The position numbers and the translations under genes are program-made. A stretch of DNA of 64,000 nt from assembly GCA_035048495.1 (NCBI GenBank), contig CM068545.1:41410450-41474449 (forward strand). Reading direction: 5' to 3'. Source of the DNA: Euptelea pleiosperma. Its lineage: Eukaryota > Streptophyta > Magnoliopsida > Ranunculales > Eupteleaceae. The notes under the pieces were generated by a model. It worked only from the letters and a program-made list of their open reading frames with translations, was not told the DNA's origin and ran no database searches. Shown piece after piece: positions 43,850-55,199 of the stretch (positions are counted from its first letter, which is position 1; every line of letters starts with the position of its first letter).

Positions 43850-44656
43850 AGCCACACCGTATCCAAATAAAAATCAAGCGGAACTACGGGTCCCACACTC
43901 GAATCAAAGAGAGCACAAGGTTTTGAATGCTATAAATCACACAAGAGGTGTTTAACACTTCATGGAAGAAAGAACTTCAACCATGAAGGATCTAATACAC
44001 TCAAACTCGAGATCTACAAGGATTAACAACTGGAATGATCAATGATCTGGAGCTCATAAGAGAAACACCTAAAAAAGATAATAAATATAAAGGGAAGTCT
44101 AGGTTTTCTTCAAAAACACTTTTGTGAATATGAGGGTTGTTGTGCTTAGGGTTATCCCATGAAAACAAGGGTTAATTTATATAAGCTTAGATGCGCAAGG
44201 AAGAACCTAGTAGCAATAGGAAACAATCCTAAAATGAAAGAATCCATTCAGAGGAAGGTTCCTAATCGAATTGCGTGATCTGGTTCGAACCAAGTGTGAG
44301 TTCATTCGAATAAAAAATGGTCTGATTTGAACCAACTTCACAAACCTCAAAACACAAGTTCTCCCTCACTTTGTTCAAATCAATCTAGTTTTGGTTTGAA
44401 CCAACTTGGGCCTGGCTTGGACCAACTTCAATTTGGTTCAAACCAATCTGGAGAATTTTTAAAATGGTTCTAAGTCAAGGTCAAGTTCAAGGTCAACCAC
44501 ATATGGTCACTCTAATTAAGTCATCTAGGTCACTTACCGGCTTAGAAATCAGATGACGGTGTGAACTCAAAAGCAAGGCACACATATGATCATCGAATAA
44601 TTTAACTTTGTCTCATGCTTCATTTTCAAATTAGTGACAAATTAGCTTGTGTTACA
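43850..44656 (-). mobile_element. Second Copia-like LTR remnant with GGTTCGAACC array
   Basis: Non-coding. In element sense (minus) it would start TGTAACACAAGC at 44656, carry a motif array (44282-44446), a TATA box TTATATAA (44177-44184) and a U5-like end near 43850. This is the same order as in the neighbouring Copia LTR although the sequence differs. No PBS or second LTR was found, and the ends are inferred. Confidence 0.5.
44282..44446 (-). promoter_or_regulatory. Array of GGTTCGAACC / TTGGTTCAAACCAA motifs
   Basis: About seven partly palindromic copies: GGTTCGAACC, CATTCGAAT, GATTTGAACCAA, TTGTTCAAATCAA, TTTGGTTTGAACCAA, GGCTTGGACCAA and TTGGTTCAAACCAA. The array begins about 98 bp upstream of a TTATATAA box in the minus sense. 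Confidence 0.6.
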
Positions 44657-46148
44657 GTGGAACTTCTACAAACCAAGGGCCTCTTTAGGTTACAAAATGT
44701 GACCCACTACCTGAGGAAAAAGTCACCAAAAATGGGTTCGGAATCTTAACAAGAAACCCGAAAGCCTCCGAAAGGACTCAAAAGTTCAACCTAAAAATCT
44801 ACGTCATTATAATAAAAGTATTTTTTTTATTTCGATGTCTGTATATGTGATCATGAATATGTAGTTGATAATATCTATGTATTCTTTTGATCAGAAGCAT
44901 GACGTAATTTATGGTATGATGGTAGACCTCTTTCGTACTAGGCTTCGCAGCTCACACCTTTCACATTTAAGATATTACGTGAGGATCAAGCCAGATCGCA
45001 GAGAGAAGATCTTGGTGGAGTTTATTTGCTTTCCGTTGTTTATTTTTTATTAATTTATTTCTTTTGATCCTGTAATAAGACTATTATTTAGACTATTGAT
45101 ATGTTTTATTAATAATAAGATGGACCTTTAAGTTGTTTTATGGAATGAATGGTTCATGGGTTGTTTTTGTTAACTATTGTGATTCTCAAAATTTTGCATA
45201 CCTTCAGTAGTAATATGTATATGGCATTCTATACATATTGAAATCAGATAAGCCATATCCTATGGCTTGCTATAGCTATTCGGGCTATGCCTCTGTAAAA
45301 TTTTAAAGGGCGTCAAATCCCAGTTGGTACCTGTTTCTTATGTTTAGTTCAGATTTATAATTTTTGTTTTTTTTTCTCGTTTGTAGAGTTTTCTTTATTG
45401 GGGTTCAGAAATGAATCCCATCCATTCACCTTCTATTTTTCTTCAAAACATGAAAGGTACTGATTTTTGAATCATATTTTAAACCCCACAAGAATCACCA
45501 AGTTCTGAATTGGGGGTGGTTTTATATGCATGTTTACTATAGGACCATCAGACAAGATTCTCTCTATATGTTTCCCAAAGTATGAATTTAGACCTTCTGA
45601 TCTTTAGATTGTTTTTCTATAACCCCCTTAGGAAAATACACAGTATTCCATTGTCTTTCTAGTTTTCAAATTGTGATCTTAGGTTCCCTAATTCTTATTG
45701 TAGAATTTTCTAAAAAGTGGACATTGACAGTATGTATATTCGATTTTGTGTACTAGCTATAGAAATCTTAGGGTGTCTTCTTCGCTATTTTTTGAAATTT
45801 TTTCCCTTTAAGAGTGTTATTGGGTTTTCTAACTTTGAGAATTAAATTCTCAAGAATTTTTACAAGGATTGAAGGTCCTGTAGGATTTAACAAATCTAGA
45901 ATCTCAATTCTGTAGAAATAATTTTGTTTTGACCCTCTTAAACCAAGTTTTTAGACCTTAGGTTATTTTTTCTAAATACTCTATTAGGATTTCGAGGTGG
46001 GGTGGTACGTCCACAACGGAGATCAGAGCAAAAAATTATGGATTTTTAGTGAACGGAGGTCAAATCTACTTATGATTTTAGGGTTGATCTCCAATCTATT
46101 TCTATTTTTCATAGTAATATTGGCCATTTTTCATCGAGCTCTCAAGAA
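44657..46148. other. AT-rich spacer, no gene recognised
   Basis: No convincing coding frame; the longest is 62 codons without family resemblance. The end of a Tekay/Del-like LTR may lie at 46718 (GAGGAGTGACA) with this stretch as its decayed body, but no start or TSD was found. Confidence 0.4.
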
Positions 46149-46160
46149 ATTTATTGTACT

Positions 46161-46537
46161 TTTTTTTTTGTAAGCAAGTATATTATAAAGCAATGGAACA
46201 GAGAAGACCGAGGAATGGTCGCAATCTTCCAGCATTAGACTTTCAGAGAGCTAGCTAGGTAGATTGTTTGACCATTCCTTGGCTACAGAAAATAAAGAGG
46301 CCTTGCTGGCCAGAGTATGTGCAACAGTATTAGCCCCCCTGGGGATATACAAAACAGAAACAAAAGAAAGAGACGCCAGAAGATGCGATATATCCACCAA
46401 AATAGCTGTAGAGAACCATCCTGAGTGAAGAGATTCTCTGTTGAGAGAGTTCAACAAATTTAGAGCATCCGACTCTAGTTCCAACTCCTTAAAACCTTTC
46501 TGAAGCGCATAATGCAGATCCCATCTCATAGCTTTTG
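46161..46537 (-). mobile_element. 5'-truncated LINE with RNase H end and 13-bp TSD
   Basis: On the minus strand it encodes RWDLHYALQKGFKELELESD ... IPRGANTVAHTLASKA, the C-terminal half of the RNase H domain of plant LINEs ('R.AN.VAH.LA'). It ends in ACTTGCTTAC and poly(A). Flanking repeats ATTTATTGTACTT (46149-46161) and ATTTATTATACTT (46538-46550) differ by one base. The copy is short but the 92-codon frame is intact, so it is not very old. Confidence 0.88.
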
Positions 46538-46550
46538 ATTTATTATACTT

Positions 46551-47623
46551 ATTGGACTTTTTGTATCTTTTTTGACAATTTTATTTTTGTCTTATTTTCT
46601 CATGTCTAAAATCCTAGGTTGTGGGTCGCTCCACAGATCACAGGTTGAATCGGTCCATGGATAATAGGTTGGGTCGCGAGTCATGGGTTGACTCCTTGAC
46701 CTTCGAATCGAGGAGTGACAATACCCATACCCATGAAATGACGAAATGAAAAATGAGACATGGATACTAGCAATTTTTTTAAATTGAAAACACATTAAAT
46801 ACAATTTGGATACATCCCCAAATGTGGGGCTGCCCTAAAATAGTCTCATAATTACCAAAATACCCCATCATAAAATTACCACAATACTCATACTATTAAA
46901 AATTAGCAAATACCCTTGAAGTATCCTCAAAGTGAAATTTGATGCCATTAGTTTATTAACTTATATACCAATTATCATTTATGTGAGGTGAAATCACTAG
47001 TTTATCCCTATTACGAAAATAACCTTACTTATAAATTACCATTTTATTCCTAATTAGGTATCAATTTTAAATTGTTTAAAATTGTTGAAATGGCCTCTGG
47101 TGTTATTAAATGTCACTAACTAATGAAATTACCCTAGTGTCCACTACCATATATGTTCAAATTCAAAGTATAACGAAATTATGAAAATGCTCCCATATAA
47201 CAAAATTACTAAAATGCTCTTTAAAGGGAACGTTTTTAGGGTTACAAGCACATGCCTACACTAAGGTCCATATCAATTTGGGTCTAGAAAAATCAGGGTT
47301 ATACACCAACGAGAGAAAATTTTAGATATTCATTTTTTCTAACCAAATACTAACATATGATATTCATTTGAAAGCTCTTTTCACTTGAAATTTAGATATG
47401 ATGTAAAAAACTACTTTAGATGCATGAAACTCAGGGTCGGGTCCTTCTTAGGGGTATTTTAGTATTTTCATTTGAGATTATTATATTAATGTACGTTGGA
47501 ATTTTATAAAATTGTTATCATTCGAAATGCCTCGATAAGTACTTTCAAATAAATTAGGTTTCATAATTATTTGTCGATGAAAAAGTATCATTTCATTTGA
47601 AATACTAGAAATCAAGACTTTTC
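46551..47623. other. AT-rich stretch, no gene
   Basis: Contains a possible Tekay/Del-like LTR end at 46718 followed by sequence with recurrent AAATTACC / AAAATACC words. Nothing coding is seen. Confidence 0.45.
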
Positions 47624-48000
47624 GTCCGTCTAGAGCTACACCCATTTCATACATCCAGTTCTTAGACCCGGAGGAGGGGCCCACATAGAGATCATGTTGG
47701 ACAATCCAACCATACATTGAACTGTTCTTGGCATGATGATGACCAGTTCATTTCGACATAGCCAACCATATAAAAAATTGACCCAAAATAATGGTTTAAT
47801 TGGACGGTCTGGATTTTTTGAATTAAAGTCAATTTTTCTTGAGGTTATGAATATTGAATTTTCTTGACTTTTTTGTGAGGACGGTAACCATAGCATGAAA
47901 AACTCATTGTGCGGTTGGATTGTCCAACGTGATCTCCATGTGGGCCCCACCCCCGGGTGTAAGAACTGGAGGTAAGAAATGGGTGTAGCTCTAGACGGAC
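47624..48000. mobile_element. Long-TIR MITE (Mutator-like), 377 bp
   Basis: About 85-bp terminal inverted repeats beginning GTCCGTCTAGAGCTACACCC on both sides and running to GGACAATCCAACC. Long TIRs suggest a Mutator-type source. No 9-bp duplication was found at the ends, so the family call is tentative. Confidence 0.8.
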
Positions 48001-48119
48001 TCTTTCGAAACTATGATATGAAAACCTTTGTTCCCAAAATCCAAAATTATGATCATGATAAAACCAATTACGTTTGAAATATATTTGAGTTAAAAAATTA
48101 ATGGATTTGGTCACTTAGA

Positions 48120-48769
48120 AATTAAGTGGATAGAATGATCTTATTATTTTGTGATCATACCTACCATTTTTAGGTTAGGGTTCTAAAGAAAATCTCAAGG
48201 ATATGGGATGATGAGGTATGGTTCCTAATAACTGAGAGAGGTTCTAGCAAGGTCTGAATAACAAAAAGGAAGTCGGATTAGATCATCATTGTACAAAAAT
48301 GGAGGAAAAGATGTAGAAGGAAACGGAGAGAAAAAATTCAATCTAGAGCAAGAAAATGGAGGGAAAGAGCTGGACAAAATTGACATACGGTACTGTGTCA
48401 GTCAACCTCAAATCAAATGATGCTATCAATTCAAACTGATATTAGCTAGATGGTAGTATGGGTATTTAAAAAGAAAGGCCTTAATGGGTAGACAATTAAA
48501 CCAAAGTGTCCATAGTTTTGTGGAGGAGACTAAATGGTCGGTATTTTTGTAAATATGGACTTAAAAGTAATTGTTTCTAGAAATTAAGTAAGTGGATAGA
48601 ATGATCTTATTATTTTGTTATCATACCTACCATTTTCAGGTTAGGGTTCTAAAGAAAATCTCAAGATATGAGATGATGAGGTATGGTTCCTAATAACTGA
48701 GAAAGGTTTTAGCAAGGCCTGAATAACAAAATGAAGTTGGATTAGATCGTCATTGTACAAAAATGGGGT
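48120..48769 (+). repeat. Direct repeat pair of about 180 bp
   Basis: Segments 48120-48300 and 48590-48769 share GTGGATAGAATGATCTTATT, AGGTTAGGGTTCTAAAG, GGTATGGTTCCTAATAACTG and TTGTACAAAAATGG in order, with few changes. The intervening 290 bp is not repeated. Cause unknown; possibly LTR or satellite remnants. Confidence 0.85.
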
Positions 48770-48869
48770 GTCTACAAGTTCCAATCACAATGTTCATTAT
48801 ATTATTGTCAAACTTTATTTCCTCCTCATGGCTCAGAAAATCTGTCGAGAAGATAAACGTCTAATAAAG

Positions 48870-48951
48870 AACAAAGGCTGATCTTTTGGTATGCTCTGGT
48901 TTATCTTTGGTTTGTTTTAAATTAATATATATCTGGCTTACAAAAAAAAAA
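48870..48951 (+). mobile_element. LINE 3'-tail-like segment with poly(A)
   Basis: GGTTTGTTTTAAATTAATATATATCTGGCTTAC then a run of A, similar to the tail of the LINE copy at 46161. No coding part and no target duplication found. Confidence 0.5.
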
Positions 48952-49105
48952 TGTCTAACGTTATAATCGAAACATGCATATGCCCGTCCATGTACCAAGC
49001 CCTGGAGCATGGCGAACACGTGACGTGAATGCATGGGTCTAGTTTTTATTATTGACCTACATGTCTTTTGTTGGGGTTAAATAATGCCCCTCCCTAAGGG
49101 CGCGG

Positions 49106-49265
49106 TACGAGTCCGTAGGTGCGAGGTCGATTGCCGTTAGAGTTAAAGGCTTACGGGATTGAATTGCGGAATGGACCTGCGGGTGCGAGGTCGATCGTCG
49201 TTGGGGGTCACGGGATCGAATCGTGGAGCCCCGTAGGGTGTGACGTCGACCGTGGTATAAAAGGC
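49106..49265 (+). repeat. GC-rich short tandem repeat followed by a TATA box
   Basis: GTGCGAGGTCGATTGCCGTT (49119), GTGCGAGGTCGATCGTCGTT (49183) and GTGTGACGTCGACCGTGG (49238) are three decaying units. The last is followed at once by GGTATAAAAGGC (49253-49264), a canonical TATA box. The GC content is far above the surroundings. It may be an LTR or SINE promoter; no downstream gene is seen. Confidence 0.5.
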
Positions 49266-49445
49266 TAAAGTTTGCCCTCTCCTGACAAGATATCTTTTTG
49301 GGAGGAATGGCGGCTTGAGGCCTAGTAAAGATCCTAACATCTTTCGCATTGATGGAAGCCATAGGTCCGGTAGACTCCAACGTAGAAAAACCAAACTATA
49401 GAAAACGATTAGCATAAAACTTCAAAATCGATGACCATGTGGAGA

Positions 49446-49594
49446 CCCCCTTGATAAAGATGGTATAGGCTGAACAGCCCCTATGCTATTAATTTTTTTT
49501 GCAGTTACCCACAAATACCATAAAAATCGAATAGACTGAACCTGCAATACCCCTTGATAAAATTTGAATAGGTTGAACAGTTCCTATGTTATAG
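49446..49594 (+). repeat. Short direct repeat pair, 104 bp apart
   Basis: CCCCTTGATAAAGATGGTAT...GGCTGAACAGCCCCTATGCT and CCCCTTGATAAAATTTGAAT...GGTTGAACAGTTCCTATGTT. Origin unknown. Confidence 0.7.
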
Positions 49595-49599
49595 GTAGT

Positions 49600-50480
49600 C
49601 TAAGAAACTCAGGACCAACCTGAGTTACCTTCTCCAGATACTCGCCCAAGTCCATGGTGCAATACAGTCGTCGTAGATGCAGGGCCGTCTCCATACAAGT
49701 TGAGGCTTAACGCAACAACTCTAATTGGTGGATACTAAAATCAGCTTGATCGGTGATTTCTAGCCATTGGCCGGATTTACTACCCAAATAACATGCTTGA
49801 ATCCAACAGCTAGAATCAATCCTAAAAAGGACTAAAATCTATGGCTAGAGATAACCAATCAGCTGTTTGATTTTTGGTTTGTATATCCAACAAGGGGTGG
49901 GCTAGCTAAACATCCATGTGGTTAGTGGGCCCGAAAAAAATGTGCTATATAGGGCCTCGGCTTGTAGTGTGGACTTGGGCTGGGGGCCTTCTCTCACCAA
50001 GGGGCCTTAGGCCACTGCCTTAGTGGCCTCAGGTAGAGACAGCCTTGCGTAGGCTTGAAGTCCAAGGGTCTGTTTGGAAACACAAAATGTGGCCAACCGT
50101 TGTCAGTCCATGTCTGGTCTTTCTTGTCCGTGATTTGTGCGTGTTTGGCAACCATCTGGGGCCCACATTTTTCAGACCACAGTTTCTTAGATTTTCCTAA
50201 TACAGGACCAAAAAGTAGGTGCAAGTTGCAACAGTGAAGGGTTCACCTAGGCTATGACGAGCTAGGTTGATATTTCGAAACAGGCCCCAAGAAAGTGAAA
50301 TAAAGCGTTTTTCTTCTTCAAAAAGTATTCAAGGCACATATTGGAGACAGACACGCAGTATTCTCACAGTCCGCACTACAAAAAGATCTTGTCCAACCTA
50401 AAATTGATTTTCCATTACGCCCATCTAAATTGTGAACGCGAAAACATCAGTGCCAAACAATCCCTTTGTAGGAAAATCCG
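49600..50480. other. No gene recognised
   Basis: Part of 49730-49960 (GCTGTTTGATTTTTGGTTTG, AAAAAATGTGC) loosely resembles the MITE at 59480-59789, but ends could not be set. Confidence 0.4.
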
Positions 50481-50486
50481 GAGGAT

Positions 50487-51298
50487 GGTCCTGTCACTGT
50501 CACGCACTTGCAGTTGTAGGGATCTTTTATGTGTACAAGTGGTGCACATTCTTATGAATCTTGACTGTCCCAGAGTGTAATCAATCTAAAAGATGTACTG
50601 CATAAAAAATCTACCCTATTGGATGATCCTAACCAACTGGCCTACTGTTTTCTTTTCTACCACCAAATATATATATAAGGCTATGTTTGGTAGCGTACCT
50701 TTGACATGTGTCTCGGCTGAAGGTGTGCGTCTTGATTGATGACAAGGGTTTGGGTCACACCAAGTTGCAGCCCTTCGAATACACGGTGGACCTTAAAGAC
50801 GCATGAAATGAACCTTCAACCTCCCCCCTTGAGTCTTCGATGACTCGTGTACTTTGAAGGTTCACTTTCCACCCCCAGTGGGCTTAGCCCACCTAATTTG
50901 TGACCCACTTATGATGTATGGGCCCACTTTGACATATGGCACATGTATGATCTATCAAGGTACGCCCCTCTATTATTTGGAACCCACATATGATCCATCA
51001 ACTTATGTTCTTATGTGCGGCTCATAGGATTTATCGACCCCGTTAACATGTTGGGCCCATATGATTTATCAACTCTAGTTATTATATGTGTGGTCCAGAC
51101 GAACTATTGATCTTTGTTCTCATGTTGGGCCTGTCACTGTCACACACTTGCAGTTGTATGGATATTTTATCTACAAGTGCTGCACATTCTTATAAATCTT
51201 GACTGCCCGAGAGTGTAATCCATCTAAAAAATGTACTGCATAAAAAATCTACCCTACTGGGTGATCCTAACCAACTGGCCTACTTTTTTCTTTTGTAC
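50487..51298 (+). repeat. Direct repeats of about 170 bp flanking 470 bp
   Basis: 50487-50655 and 51128-51298 both run CCTGTCACTGTCAC ... TTGCAGTTGTA ... TGTACTGCATAAAAAATCTA ... CTAACCAACTGGCCTAC. The middle starts like a MITE (GGCTATGTTTGGTAGCGTACC). It could be a small LTR-like element or a local duplication; no TSD was found. Confidence 0.75.
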
Positions 51299-51329
51299 GA
51301 CCAAGTGTATAAATTAAGCATCATCAATA

Positions 51330-51600
51330 TCGCTATCTTCATATTTGATGAAGCTTTTGCAAAATCCAACTTCAACCGGGCTCTATACCTGGCTTCAAAT
51401 TTGAAGCTAGGCTCTATATCTATATTATTGGCTTCAAATATAAAGTCCTCTATCTTCAACCTGGTGTCTCTATCTTCATGTTTGATGAAGCTTTTGCAAA
51501 ATCCAACTCCAACCAAGCTCTATATCTAGCTTCAAATTTGAAACTGAGCTCTATATCTCTATTCTTGGCTTCAAATATAAAGCTCCCTACTCTTTGACTT
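51330..51600 (+). repeat. Tandem repeat of about 139 bp with TTCAAATTTGAA palindromes
   Basis: TATCTTCATATTTGATGAAG at 51333 recurs at 51472. Both units contain GCTTCAAATTTGAAGC-type palindromes, and another TCTTCAAATTTGAAGAA lies at 51868. Non-coding. Confidence 0.75.
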
Positions 51601-51889
51601 CAAATATAGAGACTTAGTTTTTAACTTTCTGAATTTTCATTTTATCATTTTTATGTCATTTCGAAAAACTTTGATACCTTTTGTATTATTTTGAAAAATA
51701 GCTATTTCTTACGAACAAATTTTACATACCTTTTGTGTTCTTTTTGAAAAATTTTAAATACTTTTTGTGTCCTTGAAAAAAAAAAAAAAACTTTTTGACA
51801 AGTCCATTGCTTGTTCGGTTCTATCTTCATTAGTTCAACACTTTTTAGAGGGTGTCTCTATCTTCAAATTTGAAGAAATTTTTTTTATG

Positions 51890-52602
51890 CCAGAATTTGA
51901 AGACGCTGGTTGGAGATGTTCTAAGAGGTCTAATGCATGTGTTCAACAAAATTGGATGGTTCGAATTGATTTGAATGTAACTTATTAGCCCGTATATTAT
52001 GAGTGGAAGTATCAATGCATCATCTTATAATACCATTGAGTAGGGTCATCTGATCATCCAATTTTATCAATAAACCTCATTTCCAATATTCAGCTATATA
52101 TGGCTATATTTTCTTAGATGTTTTTTTCGTTTACATAGTACAAGTGTATATCAGAACCATTAATTCGTGGGCCATTTCTTCGATGGGTCACAGTTTCAAA
52201 CTCATATCCATTGAACCATATAAATGTCCATTTCTAGAGAAAAAAAAAAAAAAAACAAGAGAAAACTTAAACGAAACTGTGGATGGCTGAAAACACCGCG
52301 TGATGTTATCAAGAATCTTATGATTGTGATTTCTACAAGTTATATGTGTGGATGGAAATTCAACAGCTTCGATCTATAGATGCGAATGATAGCTTGTCTC
52401 TTTGTTATATTTATTGATTTCTTGGGTAATCTAGATGATAATGTTCTTATATTTAAAAAAACTTGATTTTTTATTGGCTTAAATGGCAATATTATTTTTT
52501 TCCTTTGGATACTAAATATGATGGTAGTGACCATATGTTAGGTTTGTCACATAACATATACTTATGGATACATACATAACACATTGACACATACATACAT
52601 CT
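51890..52602. other. AT-rich spacer, nothing recognised
   Basis: Only homopolymer runs and short low-quality frames. Confidence 0.5.
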
Positions 52603-52610
52603 ATGTTAGG

Positions 52611-52921
52611 CATGGTTTTAAATTTCAACGAAATATTCGAATTTCAGGCCAAAATTTCGGTATCGGACTACACCAAAATCAAAATCCCTAAAATTCTTGG
52701 ACCTATCTTTTATTGCTGTATTAAAGCTTCCTTTCCTTATTAATGGCAAAAATTAAGGTTCTTTTATCTTATAAGAGATTATGGGAGAGAGAAAAAGATA
52801 AGAACTTGATTCCATAAACTAAGATTTTTTTTTTTTTTTTAATTTATAATTTTTACGTGATTTTAGAGAAATTTCAAAATTTATCTCGAAATACAGGTCG
52901 AAATTGAAATTTCAATCTTTG
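52611..52921. mobile_element. hAT-type MITE, 8-bp TSD ATGTTAGG
   Basis: 311 bp, termini CATGGTTTTAAATTTC and GAAATTTCAATCTTTG. Exact duplications ATGTTAGG flank it (52603-52610 and 52922-52929). The body is rich in GAAATTTC / AATTTCG words in both orientations. Terminal bases and TSD length agree with the MITEs at 4419 and 54772. Confidence 0.85.
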
Positions 52922-53715
52922 ATGTTAGGTGGGTTTTTTCTTTTGCTGATGACAAATTAAGAACAACACATACATGCATACATACGTACATACATTAATA
53001 TAATCTAGAAGAGGAAGAAAAGGGAATATTTGATGGTATGTGTAGAGCTAAAATGGCGGGAAAAGGACAAGCACTAAGAACAGATGGAGGGATAGAGTGA
53101 GCAGTAAGTGATCAGGGAAAGGAATGGATGGATGATGAGGTCAATGAGCACTTCGAATAGAAGATATTGTTGTGCTTTTGGTATGAGACCGTAGAAAAAG
53201 TTTAGAAAATGCATGGTCATGTTCTCCCTTTTAGTCATTTTGCATGGTATGCTTGAGGAAACAAAGCTGCTTCCCATCATTCCAGTTGAGAAATAGACTT
53301 AAAAGTGATCCTTTGCCTTTGGTTTTTAGTGGTGGGGGTCTCCACCCCCATTGAGTTCTTAGGAAAACCAATCATTTCTTTTTCTCTTTCCCATGCTTTT
53401 TTTCCCCCATTCCTTCATGTTTTGCAACCTATTTATTGTATGACCAAAAAGATAAGTAATGTTCATGAGCAAGTTGGGATCTGATCGGACGTCTCTTCCT
53501 GTCCATGATTTGACACTTTGGTGTTGCTCCTAATCCTAACAGGACAGGCCCGGACCCACTTTGAATAGGTATGGTTCTAACATTACCCATGACATAAATA
53601 GTCAGCTGCAAGCCTGGACTGGCCCATCACAGGCCCAAACAATTGAGGGTATAATGGGTTGGGCCATTAGATTAATTAGGATTATCAAGCCTAAGCCTAT
53701 TATAGTTTTTTATTT

Positions 53716-53967
53716 TCATTTATTTGGTGGGCTGCAAAAATGAGCCCATGACTGACCCTCCGATCTGGGCTTCTGTTTGCATCCCAAGCCTAGGCCAACT
53801 ATACAATTAGGGCAGTAACCACATGATTTAAGGAGAATATACATGTGCCAAAGTTCTGCCTAACCCTATATTTATTTCTTTTAATAAAAGTTCTGCCAAA
53901 GTTCGGTCATTTATTTGGTGGGCTACAAAAATGGGCCCAGGCGTGAACCTCTGGGCTTCTATTTGCC
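53716..53967 (+). repeat. Diverged direct repeat pair (about 65 bp)
   Basis: TCATTTATTTGGTGGGCT ... GGGCTTCTGTTTGC at 53716-53786 recurs with changes at 53906-53967. Non-coding. Confidence 0.7.
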
Positions 53968-54492
53968 TAGACAAATAGCAGATCCCACCTAAGAGCCATC
54001 AAGCAAGCCCTGCCCATCAACATCCCTATTTTGATGAATCCACACAAATTAAGAATCTGTTAGGAAAATTCATATATGGAGAATAAAAAAAAAAAAAAAA
54101 AAAGAGTCAAAAACCGTATTGAAAAGTCATACCATCTAATCTATAGACTATTCTGTACTATTTGCTATTTAGTTTTGAGAGCAGATCCTGTACGTCAGGG
54201 ATTTGGGTATCTACTGAATCGTATCATCCCAACCGGATACGTGGTATATCATACCATATAATTAAGAATGAGATGGATCAGATGGTTAGTGACATCTCTT
54301 CAACTCATGGTTCGAAGTCTTGGCTGATCCCGTTCTGGATCAGGCATGCAATCTGGATCGGACCGGAGCCCCGATCCGATCCAAAAGTGGATTGTCTCGC
54401 CCCCCGAGATTACTGTCCCAAAGAAGTTGCGCTTTGTCTCGGGCGAGATGTGCCGATGCATTTTCTTTAGTACTCTACAACAGCTAGGTTTC

Positions 54493-54496
<4 letters not shown>

Positions 54497-54527
<31 letters not shown>
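54497..54527. repeat. CT microsatellite
   Basis: About 15 CT units. Confidence 0.9.
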
Positions 54528-54531
<4 letters not shown>

Positions 54532-54771
54532 GGTGCCTACATTATGATATGAGCATAATTATTTATGATAAAAAGATTCACAAATGAGTGTTAGCTCGGT
54601 TGGAATTTCAACTATTTTATTATTTGATAATTGATTGTATTTTACATGTTCTATTATGTGGACAAGTCGTGCTATGAATGCATATTTCGCATGTCTAAGC
54701 GTGTGGAGCAGGGAGAACACATTGTGACGCGGCCTGCTTACATCTTCATCTTAAGCCTCTGTAATGTAAAA

Positions 54772-55191
54772 CATGGTTTTTAAAAACAGCCGTTTAAACT
54801 GTAACGCCCCAAGCCCGTTTCCGTTAAAACCGTTTAAACAAGTTTTAACGGTTTTGAAAAAAACAGCCGTTAAAATCGTTTAAACAGCCGTTAAAATCGT
54901 TTAAACAGCCGTTTAATTCTGAAAAATTTTGTGAAAAAATGGCCATCAAATCCGTTTAATTCCGTTTAATTTCCGTTAAAATCCGTTAAATTCTTTTTTT
55001 TTTTTTTAATTTTCAAATTTCAAAATTTGAATTTCAGAGCCATTTTTCCATTTTTTCCATTAAAATCGTTAAAACCATTAAATTCCATTTTTTTCCATTT
55101 TTGCCCGTCCGTTTCAATCCGTTTTAATGGCCGTTTAAAAGGTAACTCCCCCAGTCCGTTTAACCGTTAAAACGGCCTCCTTTAAACCTTG
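54772..55191. mobile_element. hAT-type MITE, 8-bp TSD ATGTAAAA, body of CCGTTAAA/GTTTAAAC repeats
   Basis: 420 bp, termini CATGGTTTTTAAAAACAGCC and GGCCTCCTTTAAACCTTG. Exact duplications ATGTAAAA lie at 54764-54771 and 55192-55199. The body is mostly reiterated GCCGTTAAAATCGTTTAAAC in both orientations, giving a highly self-complementary sequence. No coding capacity. Confidence 0.85.
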
Positions 55192-55199
55192 ATGTAAAA

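Noticed and set aside
47481..48114. Three overlapping minus-strand frames of about 80-100 codons
   Set aside because: They run through the long-TIR MITE and reflect its inverted repeats.
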